A DNA stretch of 41,137 nt from Syntrophobacter sp. SbD1. Lineage in GTDB: Bacteria > Desulfobacterota > Syntrophobacteria > Syntrophobacterales > Syntrophobacteraceae. Made by a program: the position numbers and the translations under genes. Shown here in pieces: positions 16,019 through 25,300 of this stretch (its first letter is position 1; the number at the start of each line of letters is the position of its first letter). Where the stretch lies: contig OMOE01000178.1 in assembly GCA_900290365.1 (NCBI GenBank), positions 1 to 41,137 of the forward strand. Direction: 5' to 3'. Under the pieces are notes generated by a model. The model was not told the DNA's origin. It made no database searches and was given only the letters and a program-made list of their open reading frames with translations.

Positions 16019-17239
16019 CTATTTGCTCTTTGCACCAATGAATATTTTGAACAATTCCTCACCGGAGCTGACCTTCCAGCCCGCAGCACGCGCCTCTTTT
16101 TCACAATACCCGGCGCAATTGCCGGATACTGAAGCGCTTAATTGCAAATCATCGATCATTAAAAAAGGGACCGCATCCGTCGAATGCGTTCTCATCGATA
16201 CGGGCGTAAAATGGTCCGTTGCGACCAGCAAGTGGGTCTTAGGCAATTTCCTCGCCCCCTCGACAAGCGGTCCGACAATCTGTCTGTCAAAACTCTCTAT
16301 GGCCTCGATTTTCTTTTCAAGGCTTCCCGTGTGGGAAGCTTCATCCGGGGCCTCGATGTGCAGGAAAACGAAGTTTCCCGACTCAAGAGCGGAGAGTGCC
16401 GCCGCAACTTTGCCCGCATAATTGGTATCGAGATAGCCCGTTGCGCCTTGAACCTTTACGGGATCAAGGCCCGCATAAACTCCTATCCCCTTTAGAAGGT
16501 CAACAGCCGAAATCATTGCCCCGTGCAGCCCGAATCGGTCCAGCCCGGGCATCGACGGGGCTTTGCCCTGTCCCCAAAGCCAAACGGCGTTTGCAGGGCA
16601 TTTGCCTTCTTCTTTTCTGCGCATGTTGATCGCATGGCCCTCAAGCAGGCGCGCCGCCTTTTCGGTGAACTCCCTAAGAACCGGTTCTGCCGACAAAGTA
16701 TCGTAGGGGGCTATGAGCTGACCGAGAATGTCATGAGGCGGAGTCGTTTTGATTTCCTCACGTCCTCCCTGCCAGACGAGAAGATGCCTGAAACTCACGC
16801 CGGCGTACAGCCTCAGCGGAGATCCGGAAACAGCGCTCTGAAGGCCGGCGACGATCTCATGGGCTTCCGGAGTTGAAATATGCCCCGCGGAGTAGTCTGC
16901 CATGATGATGTTTCCGGCCCCATCCCTGTCAAGAAAAACCAGGTTGCATCGGAAAGCGACTTCGTCGGGTTGGAGCCGAACCCCGATGCTCGCGGCCTCA
17001 AGCGGTCCTCTTCCCGTATGATAGACAGCCGGGTCATAGCCCAGGAGGCTCATATTGGCCACGTCGCTCCCGGGTTCCATTCCCTCGGGAATGGTCTGAA
17101 CAGTGCCCAGTTTTCCGATCCGGGCGAGCCGGTCCAGATTCGGGGTCCGGGCTGCCTCAAGAGGGGTAAGGCCTTCGAGTCGATCGAGAGGATAGTCACC
17201 CATCCCGTCGCCGACAAGAATGATGAATTTATCGTCCAT
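16019..17239 (-). CDS. ApgM-family phosphoenzyme, proposed homoserine kinase
   Basis: A 406-aa alkaline-phosphatase-superfamily protein resembling archaeal-type cofactor-independent phosphoglycerate mutase. The metal-binding start ILVGDGMGDYP, the Ser nucleophile segment PGSDVANMSLLGYDP (near residue 58), GRGPLEAASIG and the C-terminal ATDHFTPVSMRTHSTDAVPF are visible. In Desulfobacterota, this subgroup sits next to threonine-pathway genes and has been proposed (TIGR02535) to be a non-orthologous homoserine kinase replacing GHMP-type ThrB. Here it follows homoserine dehydrogenase by 51 nt, exactly as that model predicts. Plain phosphoglycerate mutase activity remains possible. The ATG 17239 has a weak ribosome binding site. 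Confidence 0.85.
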   Translation of the reverse strand: MDDKFIILVGDGMGDYPLDRLEGLTPLEAARTPNLDRLARIGKLGTVQTIPEGMEPGSDVANMSLLGYDPAVYHTGRGPLEAASIGVRLQPDEVAFRCNLVFLDRDGAGNIIMADYSAGHISTPEAHEIVAGLQSAVSGSPLRLYAGVSFRHLLVWQGGREEIKTTPPHDILGQLIAPYDTLSAEPVLREFTEKAARLLEGHAINMRRKEEGKCPANAVWLWGQGKAPSMPGLDRFGLHGAMISAVDLLKGIGVYAGLDPVKVQGATGYLDTNYAGKVAAALSALESGNFVFLHIEAPDEASHTGSLEKKIEAIESFDRQIVGPLVEGARKLPKTHLLVATDHFTPVSMRTHSTDAVPFLMIDDLQLSASVSGNCAGYCEKEARAAGWKVSSGEELFKIFIGAKSK

Positions 17240-17290
17240 GGCGGAGTTTTTTCGCTTTGAATTTCTTTAGAGCCTACTCAAACACGGTAA

Positions 17291-18598
17291 CTAATCCGCG
17301 CCGTTCTCGATGCGTATCAGGACAGTGGGGGCAAGCACGATATCCAGGTTATCTATCTCATCGAGGGCTTTTCTTACATCGCTCTCCAGCGCCTCATGGG
17401 TAATCATTACAAGAGGCACCGAGTTCGTATGGCGTCCCTTTTGAATTACAGCGGCTATACTGATCTGGTGTTTGCCGAGTATGCCTGAGATCTTGGAGAG
17501 AACCCCGGGCTTATCGAGAACCAAAAATCTAAAGTAGTAAGAGGTTGATACATCCGAAACGGGCTTGATCTCTATTTTTTGGAGCCTGTCGGGCAAAAAG
17601 GCAAGCGCTGGAATTCTTCCGGGCGTTTTGTTAAGGATGTCGCGGGCGACATCGATGAGGTCGCTGACTACAGCGCTGCCGGTAGGCATCATTCCTGCCC
17701 CCATGCCGTACAGCATTACGTCCCCCACCGGGTTGCCTTCGATGTGAACCGCGTTATAGGCGCCCTTGACACTGGCAAGTACGTGTTTTTGCGAAATAAG
17801 CGTCGGATGGACCCGCATCTCCAGGCGGCCGTTCTTGCTTCTGGCGATTGCAAGCAGCTTTAACCGGTAGCCGAACTCCTCGGCATATTGAATATCGAGC
17901 GGATCGATTCCGGATATCCCCTCGGTATGGACCCGGTCGAACTGAATCGGGGTGCCAAATGCTATGGCGCTGGCGATGGCGAGCTTGTGCGCCGTGTCAA
18001 TTCCCTCTATGTCAAGAGTAGGGTCCGCTTCCGCATAACCGAGCGCCTGTGCCTCCTTGAGGGCATCGGCAAACGAGAGTTTGGCGTCCGTCATGCGGGT
18101 GAGGATATAATTTGCGGTGCCGTTTAGAATCCCGAAAATGGTGCTGATGCGGTTCGAGGCGAGCCCTTCCCGCAGGGATTTGATAATGGGAATTCCACCG
18201 CCTACCGAGGCCTCAAAACCTATTGAAAGTCCATTTTTCAGGGCAAGTCCGAACAGTTCGTTCCCGTCATGAGCAAGCAGCGCCTTGTTTGCGGTCACTA
18301 CATGTTTGCCGCTTTCAATAGCCGAGCGGATAACCGCTTTTGCCGCCTTCAAGCCGCCTATCAGCTCTATTACTATCTGGATTTCCGGGTCCTTCAGAAT
18401 ATCATCTACATTTCTGGTCAGGTATTCGGCCGGCACCTTGACCGGCCTTTCGCGTTCGAGGTCGAGGTCGGCCACTCGCCGGAGTTCCAGAGAGACTCCG
18501 AGCCTGCTCTCTATCACATCGGCGTTATCCTGAAGCACCTGGACGACTCCGCAGCCTACTGTTCCCCAACCTACAAGTCCGACGCCAATTTTGCGCAC
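17291..18598 (-). CDS. hom: Homoserine dehydrogenase with ACT domain
   Basis: Reduces aspartate semialdehyde to homoserine at the branch to threonine and methionine. The 435-aa enzyme has the NAD(P) fold GVGLVGWGTVGCGVV, VTANKALLAHDG, the catalytic region EASVGGGIPIIKSLREGL, the substrate segment GILNGTANYILT and LGYAEADPTLDIEGID. A C-terminal ACT domain (about 350-430, FRFLVLDKPGVLSKISGILG) usually gives feedback inhibition by threonine. The start is GTG 18598, with GGGGG 5 nt upstream. It lies between alaC and the ApgM-like candidate homoserine kinase, all on one strand. Confidence 0.95.
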   Translation of the reverse strand: MRKIGVGLVGWGTVGCGVVQVLQDNADVIESRLGVSLELRRVADLDLERERPVKVPAEYLTRNVDDILKDPEIQIVIELIGGLKAAKAVIRSAIESGKHVVTANKALLAHDGNELFGLALKNGLSIGFEASVGGGIPIIKSLREGLASNRISTIFGILNGTANYILTRMTDAKLSFADALKEAQALGYAEADPTLDIEGIDTAHKLAIASAIAFGTPIQFDRVHTEGISGIDPLDIQYAEEFGYRLKLLAIARSKNGRLEMRVHPTLISQKHVLASVKGAYNAVHIEGNPVGDVMLYGMGAGMMPTGSAVVSDLIDVARDILNKTPGRIPALAFLPDRLQKIEIKPVSDVSTSYYFRFLVLDKPGVLSKISGILGKHQISIAAVIQKGRHTNSVPLVMITHEALESDVRKALDEIDNLDIVLAPTVLIRIENGAD

Positions 18599-18639
18599 AA
18601 AACCCCCTTTATTAAGAAAAAGACAAAAAACGAATCTCG

Positions 18640-18666
18640 CATTTTTGCCTTTTTACTTTTCCTTTA
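18640..18666. repeat. Word repeat TTTTGCCTTTTTACTTTTCC (family B)
   Basis: The complement of the 3868-3906 word, placed in the 65-nt gap between alaC and hom and running into the alaC stop codon. Confidence 0.65.
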
Positions 18667-19878
18667 GACGGTTACCCGCTTGCGAGGAGAAACTGTTTTT
18701 TGCAACGCCTTTCGGAGGCCCCTTATGGCTTGCTTGGTCCGCATTTCATTTTCAACCAGAGCAAAGCGCACAAATTCATCGCCGTATTCTCCGAATCCCA
18801 GACCTGGAGAAACCGCTACCTTGGCCTCTTCAATAAGATATTTGGAAAAGTCCAGCGAACGCATCCACCGGAAAGGTTCGGGGATCCGCGCCCAGACGAA
18901 CATGGTTCCCTTAGGCTTATCGGTCTGCCATCCTATGCGGTCCAGGCCGTCAATTAGAATGTCGCGCCGGGATTGATACACCGAAACAATTTCATTGACG
19001 CACGACTGGTCGCTTTTGAGCGCCACAGTGGCCGCAATCTGTATGGGTTGGAAAACGCCGTAATCGAGGTAACTTTTTATACGGGTCAGGGCGGCGATCA
19101 TTTCGGCATTGCCCACGCAGAATCCGACCCGCCATCCCGCCATGCTGTAGCTCTTGGACATGGAAAAGAATTCGACGCCGACTTCCCTGGCGCCGGGGGC
19201 CTGAAGAAAACTCGGGGCCTTATAACCGTCGAAAGTCAGATCGGCGTAAGCTAGATCGTGAATTACCATGATGTGGTGTTCGCGCGCGAATTCGACTATT
19301 TTAGTAAAGAAATCCAGATCGACAACGGTAGTGGTCGGATTGTGCGGAAAACAGATGATCAACAGCTTCGGCTTGGGCCAGGTCTGCTTTATGGCGATCT
19401 GAAGATCTTCGAGGAAGTTGCGGTCCGGGCCGATTGGAATCGATCTCACATCCCCCCCGGCTATAATGGCAGAGTAAGGATGAATGGGGTAGGTCGGGTT
19501 GGGAGCGAAAACGACGTCTCCCGGGCTGATCAGCACAAGCACAAGGTGGGACAACCCTTCCTTTACTCCGATGGTGACCACGGCTTCTTTATCGGGGTCG
19601 ATATCGACGTCATAGCGGTTTTTGTACCATTCAGACACCGCTTCGCGCAGACGCGTTATGCCTCGTGACGCCGAATAGCGGTGGTTGTGCTTCTTTCTTG
19701 CCGCCTCGACAAGTTTTTCTATTATGTGTTTGGGAGCCGGGAGGTCGGGGTTGCCCATTCCCAGGTCTATAATGTCCTCTCCGGCCCAACGCTTCTCCAT
19801 TTTAAGAGCGTTCACCTCGGCAAACACATAAGGCGGCAGCCGGTGCATCCTGCTTCGTTCGGCAATATTGAAGCTCAT
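18664..19878 (-). CDS. Class I/II aminotransferase, AlaC-type (alanine/LL-DAP-like)
   Basis: A 404-aa PLP aminotransferase. Visible motifs: the N-terminal [64 protein letters not shown], the PLP Lys in [16 protein letters not shown] (near residue 240) and [18 protein letters not shown]. This combination is typical of AlaC alanine transaminases and close LL-diaminopimelate aminotransferase relatives; which is made here cannot be settled by eye. It is the first gene of the long minus-strand run. ATG 19878 has GGAG 10 nt upstream; ATG 19887 would put GGAG too close. Confidence 0.88.
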   Translation of the reverse strand: MSFNIAERSRMHRLPPYVFAEVNALKMEKRWAGEDIIDLGMGNPDLPAPKHIIEKLVEAARKKHNHRYSASRGITRLREAVSEWYKNRYDVDIDPDKEAVVTIGVKEGLSHLVLVLISPGDVVFAPNPTYPIHPYSAIIAGGDVRSIPIGPDRNFLEDLQIAIKQTWPKPKLLIICFPHNPTTTVVDLDFFTKIVEFAREHHIMVIHDLAYADLTFDGYKAPSFLQAPGAREVGVEFFSMSKSYSMAGWRVGFCVGNAEMIAALTRIKSYLDYGVFQPIQIAATVALKSDQSCVNEIVSVYQSRRDILIDGLDRIGWQTDKPKGTMFVWARIPEPFRWMRSLDFSKYLIEEAKVAVSPGLGFGEYGDEFVRFALVENEMRTKQAIRGLRKALQKTVSPRKRVTV

Positions 19879-19967
19879 GTCTGTCATTCTCCACTAAGGC
19901 TTTGGATCTGTGAAAGATAATATTTTAGTTCACGAAATGTCAAACGCGAAAACAGAGTGCCCGGCGC

Positions 19968-20016
19968 TCAGTGGTCGAAGAAAAGATTTCCCCGGCCGCT
20001 GGAGGCCGGCCACTGA
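19968..20016. repeat. Inverted repeat with CAGTGG word and nested CCGGCC hairpin
   Basis: Outer arms TCAGTGG (19968-19974) and CCACTGA (20010-20016), and inner arms CCGGCC (19992-19997) and GGCCGG (20004-20009). It lies in the divergent alaC/selB spacer, which otherwise (19879-20156) has no gene. It shares the CAGTGG/CCACTG word with 9767-9824. Confidence 0.65.
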
Positions 20017-20156
20017 GGTCTGTTCCCTTCTTTATTCAAAAGTGTCAAAGTGTTCTAATAACATAACACCTCTAATAACTTGTACCTGACTGTGCGGTTC
20101 TGCTAAATTTAGTCGGATTTTTCATTTTATAGATGCTGGAGCGCGAAAACAAGCCT

Positions 20157-22073
20157 ATGAAACAGGTCATTCTTGGAACAGCCGGCCATATCGACCACGG
20201 AAAAACATCCCTCATAAGGGCCCTTACCGGAATCGATACGGATCGTCTGAAGGAAGAAAAGCTGCGGGGGATCACAATCGAACTCGGGTTTGCGCACATG
20301 GAGATGCCCGGAGGCGAACGCCTCGGGATAGTCGATGTCCCTGGCCATGAGAAATTCGTAAAACATATGGTTGCAGGGGCCACCGGAATCGATTTGGTAG
20401 CGCTGGTAATCGCGGCCGACGAGGGCATTATGCCACAGACTCGCGAACATATGGAGATTTGTGAACTTCTGCGGGTAAAAAAAGGGCTTGTGGTTCTCAC
20501 CAAAATCGATCTTGTCGATGATGCGGACTGGTTGGAGATGGTGCGCGAAGACATAGCGGCGTACCTAAAAGGCACTTTTCTTGACGGATGTGAAATCATT
20601 GCGGTCTCGGCTGTTACGGGGGAAGGGCTCGATGACCTTAAAAAATCGCTTGTCCGGCTTTTTTCCGAGGTTGAAGCGAAGAGTTCGGAGGGCTCTTTTC
20701 GGCTGCCGGTCGACCGGGTGTTTACGATGCGCGGATTCGGGACCGTTATTACTGGAACGAGCATTTCCGGACGGCTTCAGATCGGGGACCCTGTGGTGAT
20801 CTACCCCAACGGTCTAAAGAGCAAAGTGCGGGGAATCCAGGTGCACGGAAACGATGTGCAGGAAGTGCTGCCGGGCCAGAGGACCGCGGTAAATCTCCAG
20901 GGTATGGAACGGGCGCTGATAGAGCGCGGAGATGTTCTGGCGTCTGCGGGTTCGCTTATTCCCTCCCACATGATAGACGTTGAACTCGAGTTGCTGCGAA
21001 GCGCTCCCAGACCGCTGAAGCACAGGGCAAAAATCCGCTTCCACACCGGTACCGCAGAACATCTCGCCACCATTATACTGCTTGACCGCGAGGAACTGAA
21101 GCCGGGCGAGAATACCTTTGTGCAGGTAAGACTCGATAAGCCTACCGCCGTTTTGCGCGGAGACCGCTTTGTGCTCCGCTCCTATTCTCCCGTCCGGACG
21201 ATAGGAGGCGGGACCGTGCTAAATCCGCTACCCCGCAAGCACAAGGGACCGGCCAAAAGGGAAGCCGCAAAAGCACTGGAAAGGCTATTCAAGAGCCCCG
21301 AGCCCGACATAATCTTTTGGCACCTGCAGGATGCCGGCTGGGCCGGACTTGCCGAGGCAGAGCTGCGGATCAGGACCAACGTTGCGCAAAAGCTCCTTGA
21401 AAAGACCCTCCAGCAGTTTACGAGCACCAGGAAGGTGGTGCTCTACGACAAGGAGAACAGAAGACTGATTCATCCGGATGCGCTAGAAGAGATGAAATCT
21501 GCAATTATAACTATACTTGCCGGATATCATGGCCGTTTTCCACTCAAGCCCGGTATGTCCAAAGAGGAAATCCCCGCTCTTCTGTCAAAACCTGTAGAGG
21601 GAAAAGTTTATAACTTTGTCCTGCGGCAGCTTGTCGAAACAGGACAAATCGCCCAGGAGATGGAATGGGTGCGCCTTACGACGCACAAGGTCGCACTTAC
21701 CAGGGACGAGGAGACCATTCGGCAAATAATCGAAAAGGCCTTTCTGCAATCCGGTCTGCAGCCGCCTTTTTTCCGGGACATTGCATCCGGATTGCCGGGG
21801 ACTCCCAAACAGCACCAGGAAGTACTCGATTGGATGCTGGCAAAGGGGATTATTGTAAAAACCAAGGATGATATCTACTTCCATACCGCCTCGATGTCTG
21901 AACTTCAAAATCGCCTGGTCGGCTGGCTCAAAGAGCACGGCGAAATGACCACACCGCAGTTCAAGGAGATGACCGGGGCAAGCCGCAAGTACACGATCCC
22001 GCTTCTGGAGTATTTCGATGCTCAGAAAGTCACCATTCGGGTGGGCGAGGTGAGAAAATTGAGGGGGGCCTGA
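20157..22073 (+). CDS. selB: Selenocysteine-specific elongation factor SelB
   Basis: A GTPase that delivers selenocysteyl-tRNA to UGA codons preceded or followed by a SECIS hairpin. The 638-aa protein has G1 GHIDHGKT (residues 10-17), the [21 protein letters not shown] switch region typical of SelB, G3 DVPGHE (about 60) and G4 TKID (about 115). Beta-barrel domains 2-3 follow ([14 protein letters not shown]). The C-terminal half consists of winged helices that bind the SECIS RNA. ATG 20157 gives the family N-terminus [18 protein letters not shown] 20133 would add eight residues. Neither has a good ribosome binding site. selA, selD and tRNA-Sec are not in the window. Confidence 0.96.
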   Translation: MKQVILGTAGHIDHGKTSLIRALTGIDTDRLKEEKLRGITIELGFAHMEMPGGERLGIVDVPGHEKFVKHMVAGATGIDLVALVIAADEGIMPQTREHMEICELLRVKKGLVVLTKIDLVDDADWLEMVREDIAAYLKGTFLDGCEIIAVSAVTGEGLDDLKKSLVRLFSEVEAKSSEGSFRLPVDRVFTMRGFGTVITGTSISGRLQIGDPVVIYPNGLKSKVRGIQVHGNDVQEVLPGQRTAVNLQGMERALIERGDVLASAGSLIPSHMIDVELELLRSAPRPLKHRAKIRFHTGTAEHLATIILLDREELKPGENTFVQVRLDKPTAVLRGDRFVLRSYSPVRTIGGGTVLNPLPRKHKGPAKREAAKALERLFKSPEPDIIFWHLQDAGWAGLAEAELRIRTNVAQKLLEKTLQQFTSTRKVVLYDKENRRLIHPDALEEMKSAIITILAGYHGRFPLKPGMSKEEIPALLSKPVEGKVYNFVLRQLVETGQIAQEMEWVRLTTHKVALTRDEETIRQIIEKAFLQSGLQPPFFRDIASGLPGTPKQHQEVLDWMLAKGIIVKTKDDIYFHTASMSELQNRLVGWLKEHGEMTTPQFKEMTGASRKYTIPLLEYFDAQKVTIRVGEVRKLRGA

Positions 22074-22379
22074 AGGGTCTCACTGGTTCATTCATTGCAT
22101 GTATTCTTTGTAGCCGTCCAGCGGTGCATCAAAATCCTCGGCCATCGCGACGAACCCTTGGCCGCTGCCGAAAATGGGATTTCTCTCGTGCGGAGCAACA
22201 GGCACAGGTTGCACAGCCTGATGCCCCTCTTTGATGAGGAGTGGCATCGGCCGGACCAGGCTAACCCGGATATTTCAAGAAGCGCTTTCCAGGAAATCAG
22301 TTTTGGTTAAGATGAAATAACTACGATGGGGAAGGTGGGTCGCTTCTTACCCTCCATTTGCCAAAGGAGGTCAAATGTG
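22074..22379. other. Gap between selB and the STAND nuclease gene
   Basis: I see no supported gene. A 71-codon open frame at 22095-22310 has no recognisable family or ribosome binding site. The last 20 bases carry a strong AGGAGGT site (22365-22371) for the downstream gene, and within its spacer a start-stop ATGTGA (22375-22380). Confidence 0.55.
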
Positions 22380-22382
22380 ATG
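22365..22382 (+). promoter_or_regulatory. Strong RBS with overlapping ATG-TGA minimal ORF
   Basis: AGGAGGT lies 8 nt before ATG 22380, deciding the start of the STAND nuclease gene. An out-of-frame ATG immediately followed by TGA (ATGTGATG) sits between them and overlaps the true start by one base. Ribosomes initiating at the first ATG would terminate at once on the threshold of the main gene. Confidence 0.7.
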
Positions 22383-25300
22383 CTCATGTTTGAGATCAAT
22401 GGATCACACGTTGCCGAACTGAGCGACACCGATCTGCGCACCCTCGTTGCCCGACTGTGTGAGGCGGAACTCAGGCGGGCTGGTCTGCCCCGTTCCGCCA
22501 TTATCGCAGGCGGCAATCAGGATGCTCCAGACGGAGGTCTGGATGTTCGAGTCGAATTGCCTGGCTCAGCAAATGTAAGTGGATTTATTCCGCGGCCTGT
22601 AACTGGTTTTCAGGTGAAAGTTCCAGACATGTCCCCCAAGGCTATTCTTGCTGAAATGCGTCCGAAAGGGACTATTCGACCCGACATTCAGGATCTGGCT
22701 GAAGTATCCGGTGCTTACGTCATCATTAGTTCCAAAGGATCGACCTCATTCTCTGCGCTACAGCGGCGGCGCAACGCGATGAGCGAAGCGGTTGCAGACG
22801 TAGAGAACTCAGAAAATCTGGAATTGGAATTTTATGACCGAGATCGACTCGCCTCATGGGTCCGGGACCACCCCGGCTTGGTTGCATGGGTTAGAGAAAG
22901 GATCGGTAAACCAATTAAAGGCTGGCGCCCCTTTGCGAATTGGGCCAATTCGCAAAAGAGCGTTAACGCTGAATATGTTGTGGACACGAAAAGCAGGGTT
23001 CAGGATTGGAGGACCAAGCGTGAGGGCACCATAGGGGTCGTGCAGGGACTTGAGCGAATCCGTGAGGTCTTGGCGCAACCGAAAGGTGCAGTCCGCCTTA
23101 TAGGACTCTCAGGAATGGGCAAGACTCGGTTGGTGCAAGCCCTCTTTGATGAACGTATCGGGGCGCAATCCCTCGCCCCGGCGCTTCCCGTATACTGTGA
23201 TTTGGCTGACGAGCCGGAACCGTCCCCGAGGGATATGGTGCGTCGTCTCGTCCAAAATAGGCAACGGGCGATTGTGGTTGTAGACAACTGCCCCCCTGCG
23301 ACTCATAGTGCACTCACGAAGGTATGTACTGAGGCTGAAAGCGCTCTGAGCCTTATCACTGTCGAATACGACGTTGGGGACGATGATCCTGAGGGGACAG
23401 AGGTCTTCCGCCTTGAACAGGCCTCAGACAGTGTGATCGAGCACCTTTTGGAACGCCTCAGTCCACAAATATCTCAACTCAACCGTCGGCGCATCGCAGA
23501 ACTTTCCGAAGGCAACGCACGCGTAGCATTAGCTCTTGCCCATACAGTTCGTCGAGGTGATAGCATTGCAAATCTTTCAGATAGAGAGCTTTTCGAGCGC
23601 CTATTTCATCAGCGCAGACCACAGGATGAAGGGCTTTTAAAGGCTGCCGAGATTTGTTCGCTGGTTTACTCTTTCAACGGGGAAGCGGGCGAAGCCTCTG
23701 AGGTGCCGTTTCTCGCAAAATTGGCTGAATTATCAGTTAGTCAACTTTATCGCTGCGTTGGAGAACTGCGTGCGCGGGGGTTAGTTCAGTGTCGTGGACC
23801 TTGGAGAGCCGTGTTGCCCCAAGCCCTTGCGAACACTCTTGCAATCTGGGCACTTGATAAAATGCCTCCGGAAAATACCGCCGATTTTTTCAGGGGGACA
23901 TCGGAGCGTCTTTTAAAGTCATTCTCGCGAAGACTAGGCTACCTTCATGACTCTGAATCCGCTCAGAAAATAGTGCGGAACTGGCTGTCTACGGGGGGCT
24001 GTCTGTCCAACTTGGCTCAATTAAACCAGCTCGGCAGAACCATGTTGGAGTATGTTGCTCCGGTGGTGCCTGAGGCCGTTCTGGAGACCTTGGAACGTGC
24101 CGCAGCAGGCGAGGACGGGAAAGACTTCGTAGCTGCATCATCGACTTCAAGAGGAAGCACCTGGATTTCGCTATTGTGCTCGATTGCTTATGACCCAGCC
24201 CTTTTCACACGGGCAACGCTTTTGCTGGTTCGCTTTAAAACTGCAGAAGGTGATAATAAAAATAAGGCGGACAGCTCTTTTAAGAATTTGTTCCAGCTTT
24301 ATTTGTCCGGCACCCATGCCCCAATTGGCCAACGATTGGAGGTAATCGAGACACTGCTTGCAAGTGAAGATCCAGCCATCCAGTCATGCGGACTCGATGC
24401 AGTCGATGCCCTTCTGGAAACTTACTTCAGTTCTTCGTTACGGTTCGATTTCGGAGCACGCCCGCGAGACTATGGTTGGTATCCGTCTTCTTCTGAAGAG
24501 ATCACCACTTGGTATAGAGGCGCGATCGGAATTGCGCGCCGCTTGGCGCTCTCCGGTTCCACTCTCAATAACAATGCGAAGTCCATGCTTGCTTCCAAAT
24601 TCAAGGACCTTTGGACGAGAACCGGAACCCAAAAAGAACTCGAAGCCGTGGCTCGCTCGATAGCCGAACAGGGCTTTTGGCTGGAGGGTTGGGTCGAGAT
24701 CTGCAAAACTATTAATTTCGGCATCGAGGGCATGCTTCAGGAGGATCAGGCGCGACTCCGCGCACTCGAAGAGTTTCTCCGTCCTAATGACCTCTTACAG
24801 AAAGCGCGCGCGTATGTTTTATCAAAAGGCCACGATACGGTTGGTATCAACGATTCTGAACCCGGTACGGAGAGTAAACGCATTATAGCAGGGTTTGAGC
24901 GAACAAATGGGGTTACAGAAGGACTTGGCTATGGGCTAGCTAATAATACCGAGATTCTGGCTCCGCTCATGCCGGACCTTGTGCGGGGGAAATCCGGACG
25001 CCATTGGTATTTCGGTCGTGGCCTTGCAACGGGGGCCGATGAACTTTCTGGAATGTGGCGCCGATTAGTTGATGGATTTGCAGCCACACCTGAAAATGAA
25101 CGGAACATCCAAGTCCTGAGAGGTTTCCTTAATTCGGCGGTCGAACGTGACCCAAAAATCATTGCCCAAATATTGGACGCCTCAATTGAAAGTAAAATTC
25201 TCGGGCCGTGGTTCCCCGTTCTGCAAACGTCAGTCAAAATAGATGAACGAGGGGCGGCCAGGTTAGAATCGGCTGTTAAAATGGGCAAGGCGCCAAGTTT

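Noticed and set aside
22095..22310. 71-codon plus-strand frame between selB and the STAND gene
   Set aside because: No ribosome binding site, family or composition evidence; could be an eroded gene but cannot be supported.
22079..22325. Search for a tRNA-Sec (selC) near selB
   Set aside because: No long acceptor/variable-arm tRNA structure or UCA anticodon loop could be found in the selB flanks.
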